Shown here: positions 32,956-44,863 of the stretch, piece by piece
Position numbering within the stretch: position 1 is the first letter of the stretch
How the letters are laid out: each line of letters opens with the position of its first letter
DNA from: Aquilaria yunnanensis
Lineage: Eukaryota; Streptophyta; Magnoliopsida; Malvales; Thymelaeaceae
DNA length: 64,000 nt
Assembly (NCBI GenBank): GCA_039654915.1
Contig: CM077597.1
Span: 62,338,001 to 62,402,000, forward strand
Direction: 5' to 3'
Position numbers and translations under genes: made by a program
The notes under the pieces: generated by a model
Databases searched by the model: none
What the model was told of the DNA's origin: nothing
What the model saw: the letters and a program-made list of their open reading frames with translations, nothing else

Positions 32956-33825
32956 TGATGGCCTTGGGCCTTATCGTTGTGAGTCATGATGACTGTTGAG
33001 GAGACTTCTAGGAGGAAGAACGCCTGGAAGGTGGATCGCCCCAAGGAGAGTACCTGAAAAGCTGGTAAACAGGGTTAGGAGGCCCCCGGAGTGTTTTTCC
33101 GGGGGGGGGGGAGCCTCCAACGCCCAAGTCAGTGGTGGCCGAAAAAAGGAGAAAGTCACTAGCTCAAAGAGAAAGGCAGAAAAGTCTCGCCTGGTATTTT
33201 CTCAGAGTGTGGGAGCTGTGTCTCCGGCCTACCAACCTCCAGTCAAGTATTTATTTCCTGTATATATAGGAAAACCTAGCCCGTTCAGATCATGACACGT
33301 GTGCGGTCGGATGCTCCTGAACTTCTGGGCGTAGGGGACAGATAGTTGGTAACCAGATGGCCTCGAGGCTTGTGCTGAGACGGGCCATGATGTGATTCTG
33401 ATGGCGTCTGCGCGTCAGGGCGACTTTTTACGTCTGTGGTGGGACGTGTCAGAGGCTTCCTTAAATGCTCCCATAAATGCTCCTGCCGTACTCCCGAGGT
33501 CCCTGGGCGAGGTCGTCCTCTAGTTCGGACAGAGCCTCTTCGGGAGGCATACCCTCAGTTCGGGGGTTCCCAGTTCCAGGGAGTTCCGCCTTCGGGGATA
33601 TCATGTTCGGGCAGCAATGTCTGGTGCCACTTTTCCGAAGGCGCGCTGTTCACAACCTTGGGGGGCGAATAGAGTCCTCAAGTTTTACTGGCGTGCCGAG
33701 GCTCGGAGCTCTCCAGCTATCTCCCGAGGTGCATGATTCCACCTGTTCCCGGGAAGCGCCAGTTCTTCTGGCCATTGTTGTGGCAGGGTGTTCGGCCAGA
33801 TTGAGGCGATAGCCTTTGGCTATCA
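32956..33825 (-). repeat. 3' LTR of Tat copy I (870 bp)
   Basis: The minus strand runs TGATAGCC to GGCCATCA. The polypurine tract (33830-33838) abuts its outer-sequence start. The ATG 32 nt from the end is at 32987, followed here by H exon sequence. Compared with the 5' LTR it has a longer G-run in the leader hairpin (near 33110). Confidence 0.93.
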
Positions 33826-33829
33826 CATG

Positions 33830-33838
33830 CCCCCCTCT
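33830..33838 (-). other. Polypurine tract of copy I
   Basis: AGAGGGGGG on the minus strand, 4 nt before the 3' LTR, identical to copy A. Confidence 0.85.
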
Positions 33839-33841
33839 GGA

Positions 33842-34657
33842 AAGCCGAAGTGAAGACTTCGGTTTGCATCTCTTTCCGAGGTTGTTGTTGGGAGTCTTGT
33901 TGGGAAGCATAACCTGTTCCGAGGTCGCACCTTTTGCCCGAGGGTCTGGGCTGTTCGGCCTTGGCCTATTCTTTGGTGTCTTCGAGGCAAAGCCTGTATC
34001 GAAGATACACCTCTTGCCCAAAAGTCATGGGCTGTTCAGCCATAGCCTGTCTCTTGGTGTCCTTGAGGTGGCACGCTTTTTATTTCTGCAGGGCTGATGG
34101 CCAAGCGTGTCAGACTGAGCGGCGCGTCTCCACTTTTCAGGGATGTCAAACGACATGTCCCACTCAGGAGGTGTGTCCCGGTTTTCCAGGGACGTTTGGG
34201 GTGGCGTGTCCCCTATTTCTACGCAGCGGTTGACACGCGGCTTCTTGCCATTGGAAGAGAGACGCGTCATTTACAGAGGGCGCGCCTTTTCGGGTGCAGT
34301 GGGCAGTTACGGCGACGGTTCGCCTCCAATGGGTACTTATGATCTCTTTTCGGCTACCCACCTTTGGCCTATAAATAGCCCATCCTTTCATAAGTCCCAC
34401 TTACTGCTCTCTCTCTGCTTTGGCCTCTGTTCTTGCGTTTTATCTTGCTTTCTGTGGCGGAGCTTCTTTAATCAGAGCTTTTCCTACCAACTTTCACGAC
34501 GGCGTCCTCAGGCAAATCTTTTGGTGGGTTTTGATTTCCAGAGTACTCTGATTCCTCTGTTTTTCTGAGTTTTTCTGGAAAACTGTCGTTTCTTTCCAAA
34601 CTCGACTTCTGAGTTTTTTCTGGAAACTATTTTCTTTTCCATCTCAAACTCTTTTTC
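33842..34657 (+). promoter_or_regulatory. Promoter and leader of the antisense gene (copy I)
   Basis: TATAAATAG lies at 34370-34378, 280-288 bp before the ATG. The 81-bp tandem repeat (about 33900-34060) and the ACGT/ACGC-rich block (about 34100-34300) of copy A are both present. A pyrimidine-rich leader follows the TATA box, as is usual near plant transcription starts. Confidence 0.65.
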
Positions 34658-37007
34658 ATGTCTACGATGCCTGTTCCCGAGAGATGGAAACCTCTTCTGG
34701 CCCATCCTTGCTGTACCACCCCCGAAAAACTAGAGAGGTGGAAGAAAAAATTCTTTCCTCCCTCTTACGCTGTGACCAGGCTGCCTCGTTCTAGCCATTT
34801 TGCTTTTTCAAACCACGGCGACGAGGTTACCGTCTTCCGAGCCCAACTGAAGGCCGGACTCCGGTATCCTCCTCCGAAGGTGGTTTGCGAGTTCTGCCAA
34901 TTCCATGGCATTGCTGTGAACCAGCTTCCCCCGAACGCGTACTGTTATTTTAACGCCTACCTCTGCATGTGTGGCGTGTTCGGGATAGAGCCCCACTTCA
35001 TCATTTTCATGCAGTACTACAAGCTCTACGTGGTCCCGAAGGGTGGCTTCTATTTCCTGCTGCCTCAGGGATCCGGGAGCAAAAAATTCACCTTCACCTT
35101 CGACACGAAGGATAGCTGGCGAGGGTGGCAGCCTAAGTTCTTTTTCCTGAAAGTGGATAAGAACTGGTCTGGTGTCTCGACCAGATGGGCTCAGGGAGTG
35201 CTGAACGCAGACGTCGTTGATCCGAGGATGCTGCTGACCCCACCGTTGGCTTCCGTGTTCGCGGATTTCGACGCCCGCATTCGGGCAGTCGCTGACTGGG
35301 CTCCCGAGGTCTCTCCTCGTGCTCTTTACCCCTTTCCTATCAACTGGAGGTTGATGACCGAAGAAGTCCTTCGGGAGATGAAAGTGGTTAAGGAGCACGT
35401 GACTGACCTCAATATGCCCGCTCCCGCCATCGCCGGGAAGGACTCCTGGCTGGTCAAGCTCCTTAAGGGGGAGACTTCTTTCGAATCTTTTGCCGAAAGT
35501 GAGTAATCTTCCACCCCTTTATGTTTTTTCCGCGGACTTACGCTGATATTTCTTCTCTTTTTCAGAGATGGGCGATGGGGCTGCCGCCTATTACAAGGCC
35601 CTCTTTTCTGGCCAAGTGGAGAAGGGGGAGCAGACAAAGAAGGCAGCTTCCCGAAGAAGGAAGACGACAGGGGCGGGGCCCTCGGCGAAGCGAGCTAGGA
35701 AGGCTGTCCGGCCTCCTCAGCCAGAGCTTTCGGAAGAAGAAGCTGGCGAAGAGATTGGTCTTGTTGAAATTCCACCGGCCGAGGTCCCCGCTACTTCCGC
35801 CGAGGTGCCTCCTCTCGACCTCGAGGCCCCCAGAAACACTGTAGTGGTAGAATTACCCACTGCCGGGGAGCGGTACCGGCAGAAGGGTAAGGGCCTTTCT
35901 TCCGAGGGGCCCGAGGATCCCGAGGACACTGTCTCCGAGGTTCCTCTAGGTATGCCTTCAGGCGAAGTTCAGCTCCTTTCCTTTTCGCGAATTTTTCTTC
36001 TACTCCTAACTTCCTTCTCACCTTCAGAGGAGCCTCTTACTGCTGGCTGGAGGGCCATTCATGAGAGGAAACGGGCCCTTCGCGATGCCAAAATCCCTGA
36101 GGGGAAGATCCCCTTAGAGCCCTTTTGGACAATCACGGAGGATATGAATTTGTTCTCCGATGATTGTCCGAAAATGACGAAGGAGATTTGGAAGGGGATG
36201 ACCACTGACTCCTCCTTCCGGGCCATTGCGGCGGCTCACCCGAGGGATCTTACCCTCGCCGCAAAAGTCACCGAGCATGCTGCTCAGGTATAGTCTTTAC
36301 ACTCTTTTTCCTCAATTTTCTAAGTGTTTAGACTTGCACTAACCTGGACTTTTGCCTTGCCGTAGCTGCTGGAGTACGCTGGTTACCTCCGAGTTCGGGT
36401 GGCCAGAGAGGCTGCCTTCAAGGATGCAACTTCGCGGGAACTCAGTGAAGCGAAGGCTTCGCTTGCGAAGGCGGTCGCCAACAACCAGCAGCTGGCAGCA
36501 GATTGTTCTCAGCAAATCGCCACCGTTCGGGAGGAGTTCTCGAAGAAGAAAGAAGAACTTGAAAAGGACTCCTCCCGGAAGATTGCCGACCTCGGCGACC
36601 AAGTAAAGGGGCTGCTCGCCGCCAACGGAGAACTTGTCAAGGACAAGGCTGTTTCTGACAGTCTTGCGGCGAGGTTGACGGATGAGAACAATGCTCTCCG
36701 GGCCGAGGTCGAGGCTCTGAAGAAGGAGTCCGAAGGGACGCTGGGGATAAGCGAGCTGGAGGAGGAGATTGCTGAGCTGAGGGACGAGCTCAACGTCCTT
36801 GGCGTTCAAAAACATACTTCTGATCAAATGGCCAAGGTCGCCTTTCAGGACGGCTTCTGCCTTGGTCGGCACCAAGTCCTGCAGAGGTTCCCAGATTTGG
36901 ACCTCTCTTTTCTGGAGGGCCTAAATATTCCTGAGGGACCTCGGTGGCAGTGGTCCAAGGTCGAGTATCTGAAGCTTCCTGCTCTTCGTCCGCCCGGCTC
37001 TCCCTAG
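34658..37007 (+). CDS. Antisense four-exon gene of Tat copy I, 708-aa protein of unknown function
   Basis: Exons are 34658-35498, 35566-35949, 36028-36287 and 36366-37007. Introns are 35499-35565, 35950-36027 and 36288-36365 (67, 78 and 78 bp). Introns show GTGAGT...TTTTTCAG, GTATGC...CCTTCAG and GTATAG...GCCGTAG borders with CTGAT, CTAAC and CTAAC upstream of the acceptors. The exon 1/2 junction makes a Lys codon. Intron 2 is a multiple of 3 without a stop, so it could be retained; introns 1 and 3 cannot be. Domain order is as in copy A: Transposase_28-like exon 1, basic exon 2, EPFW block, coiled-coil exon 4. The frame is intact even though gag-pol of this copy has three nonsense changes. 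An alternative reading as three separate ORFs is unlikely, since exon 4 lacks a start codon. Confidence 0.83.
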
Positions 37008-37140
37008 TTTGCTTTAGGGCTCCTCTCATTTTTTTTCCTTTGTGCTCCTTCTTTGGCTACTTCTTTTGTAAGGCAGCGTTTGCTCTTAATGAACAATCTT
37101 TTGGCTAAGTCCTTTCTTGCAAGTTTCTTCATTTCCACTG

Positions 37141-37621
37141 TCCCGAACACGTTTGCTCAAGAGACTTTCGGAAAACCTGCAACCAAAGAAACTTTTTACC
37201 TTCCTTTGTCCCGAGTGTGCTGGCTCAAGAGACTTTCTGGAAAGTTTGTAAAAATTTGGCTAAGTCTTTTGCAGGCTTTTTGTTCCTTTTTTATCCCGAA
37301 CATGTTTGCTCAAGGGACTTCGGAAAACCTTCAGCCAAATTTTTCTGCCTTCCTATTGTCCCGAGCATATTTGCTCAAGGGACTTAGGAAAATTTTCACG
37401 AGTTTGCTCATTTCCCTTTTTCCCGAGCACATTCGCTCAAGGGTGTTCGGAAATTACCTCTGTTTTTGTTCTGGCGTGTACTTTTGCGAGATTCTTGTTT
37501 TCCCTTTTTCCCGAGCATGTTCGCTCAAGGGTGTTCGGAAAATTTTCTCTACATTGATTATGCCGAGTACCTTTGCAAGATTCTTGTTTCCCATTTTTCC
37601 CGAGCATAGTGGCTCAAAGGA
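37141..37621 (-). repeat. Array of seven hairpin repeats between convergent genes (copy I)
   Basis: The same unit as at 5371-5901, inverted. Copies start at about 37141, 37209, 37294, 37359, 37421, 37508 and 37598. One unit fewer than copy A, which has the extra 51-bp duplication. It fills 37008-37780 between the antisense-gene stop and the gag-pol stop. A long open plus-strand frame across it (37053-37784) is a composition effect. Confidence 0.83.
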
Positions 37622-37780
37622 CTTCGGGAAGTCATATCTGCTTTTTTCGTGGCAAGCACCTTCGCGGAATTCTGTCTTGGACAATTTGGTATACTTGAAA
37701 AATTTTTCTCAAGACCATTCTTCTCCAGACCATTCTGTACTTAGAATATTTCTTGTACAATATATCTCTTCCGCTCAACC

Positions 37781-40700
37781 TTAGGCGTAGAATTTTTTCA
37801 AGGCGTCTGAATGCCAAGTGTTTTTCAATTCTACGCCTTCGGCGTCGCCAAGCTTGTACACGCCTTTTCGTACTTCGGCGAAAACCAGATAAGGTCCTTC
37901 CCAATTTGCACGAAGTACTTCGTGAGATGGCCTTCGGGGTGCAAAGTCGGCCTTTCGGAGAACGAGGTCTCCTTTTTTGATTTCTTTTGGCCTGGCTTTT
38001 AAGTTGATAGCCGCGGCCACCCTTTGCTGGAAAGCTTTTCCTCTCAGCTCGGCTATTTCTCTGTGTTCGGCCACAAGGTCGAGCTTAGTTCTCAGACCGA
38101 GGTCGTTTCCGCCTTCATCAAATACTTGCGCCCGTACTGAAGGCTGAACTATCTCTATTGGGATAATGGCCTCTGTTCCGAAGACGAGTGAGAAGGGAGT
38201 TTCCCCTGTGGCTCTTCGTGGCGTCGTTCGGTAGCTCCACAATACACTTTGGAGTTCTCCTGGCCATTTCCCCTTGGCTTCCCCAAGTCTCTTTTTCAGG
38301 CCATCTTTTATGGTCCTGTTTGATACTTCCACCTGCCCATTGCTTTGGGGGTGAGCTACTGGGGCGAAGTGCATCTTTATTCCGAGGTCGCTGATGAATT
38401 CCTGGAATCCTTTGTCTGTGAACTGGGACCCATTATCAGCTACTAGTACCCTCGGTATGCCAAATCTGCATACGATGTTCTTCCATACGAACTTTTGCAC
38501 TTCTTTTGCCGAGATAGTTGCTAGTGGTTCTGCCTCTACCCACTTTGAGAAATAGTCCACTGCTACCACACAGAATTTCACGCCTCCGGGCGCTGTGGGG
38601 AGTGGCCCAATAAGGTCTATACCCCAGACTGCGAAGGGCCAAGGATAGTCTGCCGACGTAACCATTTCCGAGGGTATCCTCTGGATTTTTACATGTCTCT
38701 GGCAACTACCGCACTTCTGGACGAACTGCCTTGCGTCCTTTCTCAGGGTAGGCCAGAAGTACCCTTGGCGGAGTATCACTGCTGCAAGGGCGTCAGTTCC
38801 AATGTGCGAGCCGCACATGCCTTCGTGAACTTCTTTGAGGACCATCTCAGTATCCTCTTCGCCCACACATCTCTGCAGCGGGTTTGCATATCCTTGCCGA
38901 TATAACTCTTCACCAATCAGGAAGAATCTTCCGGCGCGTCTTCGCAGTCTTGCAGCATTGCCGGCGTCTTCGGGAAGCTCATTCTCTGCGAGGTATCTCT
39001 TTATGGGGTCCTTCCACCCTGTTCCCGAGGTCGTTACGCTTAGCACGGAGATGCTTGGATGGTCTAGCACCTCGGTGTATGTTTTGGACTTTGCTAAGCA
39101 ATCTGCCTCAGTGTTATTCCACCGGGGTACATTTTTGATCCGCACGGCGTCAAACTCTTGGATGAGTTTTGTTACCAGCTCGTGGTATTTTGCCAAGATT
39201 GGGTCCTTCGCCCCATAATCTCCTGCCGTCTGCCGAACTACCAGCTGGGAATCGCTGTGAGCCCTTAAGTTTCTCATGCCAATCTTTCTGGCCAAGCGTA
39301 ATCCCGCTATGAGGGCTTCATACTCAGCCACATTATTGGTGACGTTGAAGCTGAACTTGATAGCCTTCATCACCTCTAGGCCTTCGGGTCCTCTGATAAC
39401 TATTCCAGCTCCTTGGTGTTCGGACCCCGAGGCTCCGTCAACATGCAAGGTCCATTCTGGCTCACCTTCTTTCGGATCTGAGTGGTTCTCCTCAGTGGTG
39501 GGTATTTCGGCGATAAAATCTGCCAATGCTTGGGCTTTTATGGCCTTCCGAGGCTCATACGTGATTTCGTGTTCGCCAAGTTCTATGCACCACTTGGAGA
39601 GCCTTCCCGAATGATCAACTCTCTTCATCTCATCCTGTAGAGGTAGACTACTTCGGACGATGATGGGGTGAGCCTGGAAATATGGTCGCAGTCTTCTTCC
39701 TGCAAGCACCAAGGCGTATATAGCTTTTTGAAGCAAAGGGTACCTGACTTCGGTGCCATGCAGGGACTTGCTGACGTAGTAGACCGGCCATTGTTTCGGC
39801 CCTTCTTCTTTCACCAGGACCGAGCTCACGGCCTTTTCTGTGACGGCGAGGTATAGTACGAGGGGTTCTCCCTCCCGAGGTTGTCGCAGAGTCGGCAGGC
39901 TGGCCAGGTAGACTTTGAGTTCTTCCCAAGCCTTTTGGCAATCTTCATCCCAAGGATGATTGTTTCTTCCGAGGTCGCCTTCCATCTTTGCTGCCTTTCT
40001 AAGGACTTTGAAGAAAGGTCTACACCTATCTCCGTACCTGGAAATAAACCTGCTCAGAGAGGTTATTCTTCCGGTTAGTCTCTGCACGTCTTTGACTGTG
40101 GCAGGAGTTCGGAACTCAAGCAGAGCCTTAATCTTCTCAGGGTTGGCGTCGATGCCTCTTTCGGATACCATGTACCCAAGGAATTTTCCCGAGGTCACGC
40201 CGAAGATACACTTCTCGGGATTAAGGCGAATCCCGAAGGCTCTGAGCTTTTGGAAGGTTTCCTCCAAATCTGCAACGTGGTAGCCGGGCAGCTTGCTTTT
40301 GACTATCATATCATCAACATATACCTCCATGTTTCTCCCCATTTGGTCCTTGAAGACCTTGTTCATCAGTCTCTGGTAGATGGCTCCTGCATTTTTGAGC
40401 CCGAAGGGCATTCTGACATAGCAGTACGTTCCTCCCTCGGTGATGAAGGCAGTTTTCTCTTCATCTTCGGGGTCCATCCTTATCTGATGGTAGCCGCTGA
40501 AGGCATCTAGGAAGCTCAGGAGCCCGTATTCGGCCGTTGAATCTACCAGTTGATCTATTGGTGGGAGGGGAAATGAGTCTTTCGGGCAAGCATCGTTCAA
40601 GTTTCTGAAGTCAATGCACATCCGGAGTTTGCTGCTACCTTCTTTTGTGGCGATGACCACGTTGCTTAACCATTCGGGGTATTTTACCTCCCTGATAACT

Positions 40701-43279
40701 TCAGCATCCAATAGGCGCTGGACTTCGGTTTTCACGAAGTTGCTTTTGTGGGCTGAGATGCTTCGTTTCTTTTGCCTGATAGGTTTTGCTTCCGGGCTTA
40801 CTTTGAGGCTGTGCTATATTATGCCAGGGTTCACTCCTGGCATGTCTTTCGGTGAGTAGGCAAACAGATCTTTATTTTTCAGCAGAAAGGATACAAGATT
40901 TTCCTTGTCACCTTTGGCCAAGCTCTTGCCTATTCGGGTAGATTGTCCTGGGACAAGATCTACTGCTTCCGTTTCTGCTTCTGCGGGATCTCCTTCTTTG
41001 CCTTTCTACTGCGCCTTTGCCTCCACCGTTTGTGTAGAGCTGTTTGCCGGAGCCTTTCGTGCTTTTACAAACACCTTTCTTACCTCGGCTTGGTCGATGA
41101 AGACCTCTGCATCTCCATCCTTGGTGGCGAATGTGACAGTCAAGTACTTCACATCGGGGCGAATGTGCAAGTTCCCCTGAGTCTGCCTTCCAAGGATGGC
41201 GTTGTACGAAGACGGGACGTCCATGACGATGAATCTTGCCATTATGGACGCGTACAACTCAGCTGCTCCGTCTACCGAAGTGCCTTTCATCATCAAGGGG
41301 AGGTCGATCCATCCGAGGACGGGTAGTTCGGATGGCCCAACGCCGAAGGTGGGCGTGGTGACAGGTTTAAGCTCACTGCTGGAGATGCCCAAGCTCGGCA
41401 GTAAGTGCGAGAATAGGACGTCAACATTTGAGCCATCATCAAGCAACACTCTCTTGACGTCCCAGTTCCCTATTCTCGCCATTATCAGCAGCGGGTCGTC
41501 GTGGGGGAAGACGACGGTGGAGCCATCTTTGCGAGCCAGTTTCTTTGATGGACTTTGATACTCCATAACTGCAATTTCTCTGGCCTTCCGCTTTCTTTCC
41601 GAGGATGGGAGCCCCGTGGTGATGGTTTGGATGACCCCTACTGGAGGTGGAAGGCGCCTTTTTGGACTTCTGTTTCTCCGCCTGTCGGAGTCATAGTCCT
41701 CATTTTCGGCCCTCTCTTCCTCCTCTTTTCTGCCTTTTGGGGAGGGCATCCGCAGGTATTTGCGAAGTTGGCCCTGTTTGATCAGCGACTCTATGTACTT
41801 CTTCAGCTGGAAGCAGTCTTCGGTGTCATGACCGTGGTCGCGATGAAACTGGCAGAACTTCTTGGCATTCTTCTTATTATCGGCGGCCATGGCCTTTGGC
41901 CGCCGAATCTGCATCCCTTGCCTTTCCAGCGCCATGAGAATGTTGGTCCGTGTCGTGCTCAAGGGCGTGAAACTTTGAGGTTTCCTTCCTCGCATTCGCC
42001 GTGGTCGGCCTGTGTGTTCAGAAAGATGCCGAGCTTGCTGACTGGACCCTTCGGCGCGGTGATGATCAGACTTTGGCCCCGCCATCCTTAATTCCTCGGC
42101 TGTCATGTGCTGCTCTGCCCTTCGGTAAAATTCTCCGAGGGTCTCCGGGGGGTCCTTTGAGAACTCGTAGAACAGCTGTGAGTCACGCCGAAGGCCCCGT
42201 GTCATAGCGAGGGTGCGGATTTCGGGCCGGAAGTCCGGGACGCTGAGTGCTTCCCTGTTGAATCGTTCGACACAGTCTCGGATTGCCTCTCCGTTTCTCT
42301 GCTCTATGTCGAACATCTGCACAGGCATTTTGGCCGTCGACCTGCTCCCAATGAACTGCTGGGTGAAGGCTGTGGACAACTCCTGGAACTCAGTGATAGT
42401 CCCTGGGGGCAAGGAATTGTACCATGCTGTTGCTCGTCCCGTGAGGGTGACTTCGAAGCATTTGCACATGGTAGCGTCATCAGCTCCGTGCATTATCATG
42501 CTCCGCCTGTATTTCGTCAGATGGGCCTGTGGATCAGTCCGGCCATCATAGATCTCCAGCCTAGGCACTCTGAAGTCGCCTGGCATAGCTGCCTCAACGA
42601 CGGCGCGAATAAACGGGGAGCCATCTTCGCATAATGCCCCCGACAGCCTGTCCCAAACGGGTTTTCTGGTCACTTGCTTCTCCACTCTGTCCAGCCGTGC
42701 CAATATCCTTTCCATAAGCGCAGTGGCGCTAGGACCATTTTCGCGGGAGGGAGATCGACGGCAGCTCTTCGGGGAGCAAGTTCGGCGCGGAGGGGTCAGG
42801 GACCTCGCCTCGGGCGATGAACTGCTTCACTGTGAGACTCTCGGTCGCTTGGACCCGGTTTGTCCCACAGGCCGTTTCCCGAGGGCTATATCTTCTGTGG
42901 ATGATTCTCCGCGAGGCTCTCCACTTCCTGAACTGCAGTGTGTAGACTTGGGGCTTCTCTCCCGAGGGCGTGCTGATGAGGATGGTTTCTGGGCCTGTGA
43001 CTGCTGTGGCCATCTTCGGTCGATCTGCTGAGTCATTTCAGCAACGACCGAGCGCTGAAAGTCCCTCAAGAAGCTCATGGTGATTACCAGAGGGCGGTCT
43101 TCCTCGGGCGTAGAAGTCTCTGGGAGTGTCTGCTCAGCGGCCGGTTGTATCTCAGGCGCGGATGAAGACCTTGGGAGTCCCTTGTCCTTAGAATGCCGAG
43201 TCTCAACGACGGTGATTTGCGAGCGGGTTCCCACAGACGGCGCCAAATGATGGCCTAGGGCGTCATCGTTGTGAGTCAT
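37781..43279 (-). pseudogene. gag-pol: Tat gag-pol of copy I, three nonsense codons, no frameshift
   Basis: The frame runs from the internal ATG at 43078 (MSFLRDF) to the stop at 37781, 1765 codons, the same length as implied for copy A. It is also open back to the LTR ATG at 43279, 67 codons upstream. Stops are TGA at 42829-42827 (CGA in A), TAG at 41008-41006 (GAG in A) and TAG at 40816-40814 (CAG in A). Two of the three are C-to-T changes, as expected from deamination of methylated DNA. All domains seen in A are present, including YVDD, both RNase H segments and the integrase residues; pol is open from 40813 to its stop. No full polyprotein can be made without readthrough. Confidence 0.92.
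43234..43245 (-). other. Primer-binding site of copy I
   Basis: The minus strand reads TGGCGCCGTCTG, 2 nt inside the 5' LTR, as in copy F. It lies within the open gag frame, encoding LAPSV. Confidence 0.82.
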
Positions 43280-44113
43280 GATGACTGTTGAGGAGACTTC
43301 TAGGAGGAAGAACGCCTGGAAGGTGGATCGCCCCAAGGAGAGTACCTGAAAAGCTGGAAAACAGGGTTAGGAGGCCCCCGGAGTGTTTTTCCGGGGGGGA
43401 GCCTCCGACGCCCAAGTCAGTGGTGGCCGGAAAAAGGAGAAAGTCACTAGCTCAAAGTGAAAGGCAGAAAAGTCTCGCCTGGTATTTTCTCAGAGTGTGG
43501 GAGCTGTATCTCCGGCCTACCAACCTCCTGTCAAGTATTTATTTCCTGTATATGTAGGAATACCTAGCCCATTCAGATCGTGACACATGTGCGGTCGGAT
43601 GCTCCTGAACTTCTGGGCGTAGGGGACAGATAGTTGGTAACCAGCTCGCCTCGAGCCTTGTGCTGAGACGGGCCATGATGTGATTCTGATGGCGTCTGCG
43701 CGTCAGGGCGACTTTTTACGTCTGTGGTGGGCCGTGTCAGAGGCTTCCTTAAATGCTTCCTTAAATGCGCCTGCCGTACTCCCGAGGTCCCTGGGCAAGG
43801 TCATCCTCTAGTTCGGACAGAGCCTCTTCGGGAAGCATACCCTCAGTTCGGGGGTTCCCAGTTCCAGGGGGTTCCGCCTTCGGGGATATCATGTTCGGGC
43901 AGCAATGTCTGGTGCCACTTTTCAGAAGGCGCGCTGTTCACAACCTTGGGGGGCGAATAGAGTCCTCAAGTTTTACTGGCGTACCGAGGCTCGGAGCTCT
44001 CCGGCTATCTCCCGAGGTGCATGATTCCACCTGTTCCCGGGAAGCGCCAGTTCTTCTGGCCATTGTTGTGGCAGGGTGTTCGGCCAGATTGAGGCAATAG
44101 CCTTTGGCTATCA
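43248..44113 (-). repeat. 5' LTR of Tat copy I (866 bp)
   Basis: The minus strand runs TGATAGCC (44113) to GGCCATCA (43248). It contains the leader hairpin (43371-43407) and the ATG at 43279, 32 nt from its end and in frame with gag. The outer flank is protease-gag sequence of element J. Confidence 0.93.
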
Positions 44114-44863
44114 CGCTTGAAGAAATTGATTGGCTACAGGAATTTTCTTAAGTTCCTCCTCTATGGCCAACCCATTCAATGAATCATACTATTCTTCACT
44201 GACTATAGGGACGGTATCCATAAGTCTAAGATGTAAACTTTTAGCAGTAGATGCTAATCCTCCTGTGCAAGTCACTCTACCTCCCTGACCATCAGTAACG
44301 TTGACTGAGTGATTCGTACAGTCAATTTGCACCTTATGCTTACTTAGCTAATCCATTCCCAACACGAGGTCATAAGACCTCAATTCTATTACCTACAATT
44401 CATAACAGAAATCGTGGTCACCTAACTTCAAGGGATACCTAGTAACCACCTCATTGGTCATAATAAAACTCCTCCCTACCATTCTGATGAGTCTTAACCT
44501 ACATGAGATTTCTCACTACAATTTAAACTTATCTACCAAGGCCGATGTTATCACTGAAAATACAGCTCCCGCATCAAAAAGCACTTTAACACTACCGTTC
44601 TGAAAAGTAAAATTACCTCGAATGGTGTCTATCTCCTTGGTCACCTGACTCGCCAGGGTAAAAACCTTCATGTCAACTACTGTTGTGGCTACACCGGTCA
44701 TTTTCCTATGGAAGGGGTTGCAGGAGGTATGTTCTTAGGCGTACCTGAAAAAGGTCGAGCCTGTGGGCATCCCCTCACACAATGTCCTTTTTTACCAATA
44801 ATATTGCAAATATTAGTGCCCAAGGTACATGGCCACGTGCCATGGAATCGTCTACACATAGGG

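Larger units (their letters stand above)
32956..44113 (-). mobile_element. Complete Tat retrotransposon, copy I (11,158 bp)
   Basis: Both LTRs, primer site, polypurine tract, gag-pol, hairpin array and antisense gene are present, on the strand opposite to copy A. My hand alignment of the two LTRs gives about 29 substitutions plus a 4-base length change in about 865 bp (near 3.4%). The flanks do not match: GACAG on the left inside exon 3 of H, CGCTT on the right inside gypsy element J. There is therefore no target-site duplication, and the ends probably come from different insertion sites. Confidence 0.93.

Noticed and set aside
35950..36027. Reading exons 2 and 3 of the antisense gene as one uninterrupted ORF
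   Set aside because: Possible, since the interval is 78 bp without a stop. However GTATGC...CTTCAG borders, a CTAAC branch site, and a different-length interval in copy H favour an intron. Retention cannot be excluded.
37053..37784. Open plus-strand frame of 243 codons across the hairpin array of copy I
   Set aside because: It is made of the repeat unit, its counterpart in copy A is broken into short frames, and it runs through the hairpins. Treated as composition, not a gene.
43288..44100. Long plus-strand frames across the LTR of copy I (also 33436-33812 and 9248-9616)
   Set aside because: They recur because the LTRs are near-identical. They show no domain, and lie in U3 promoter sequence antisense to the element.
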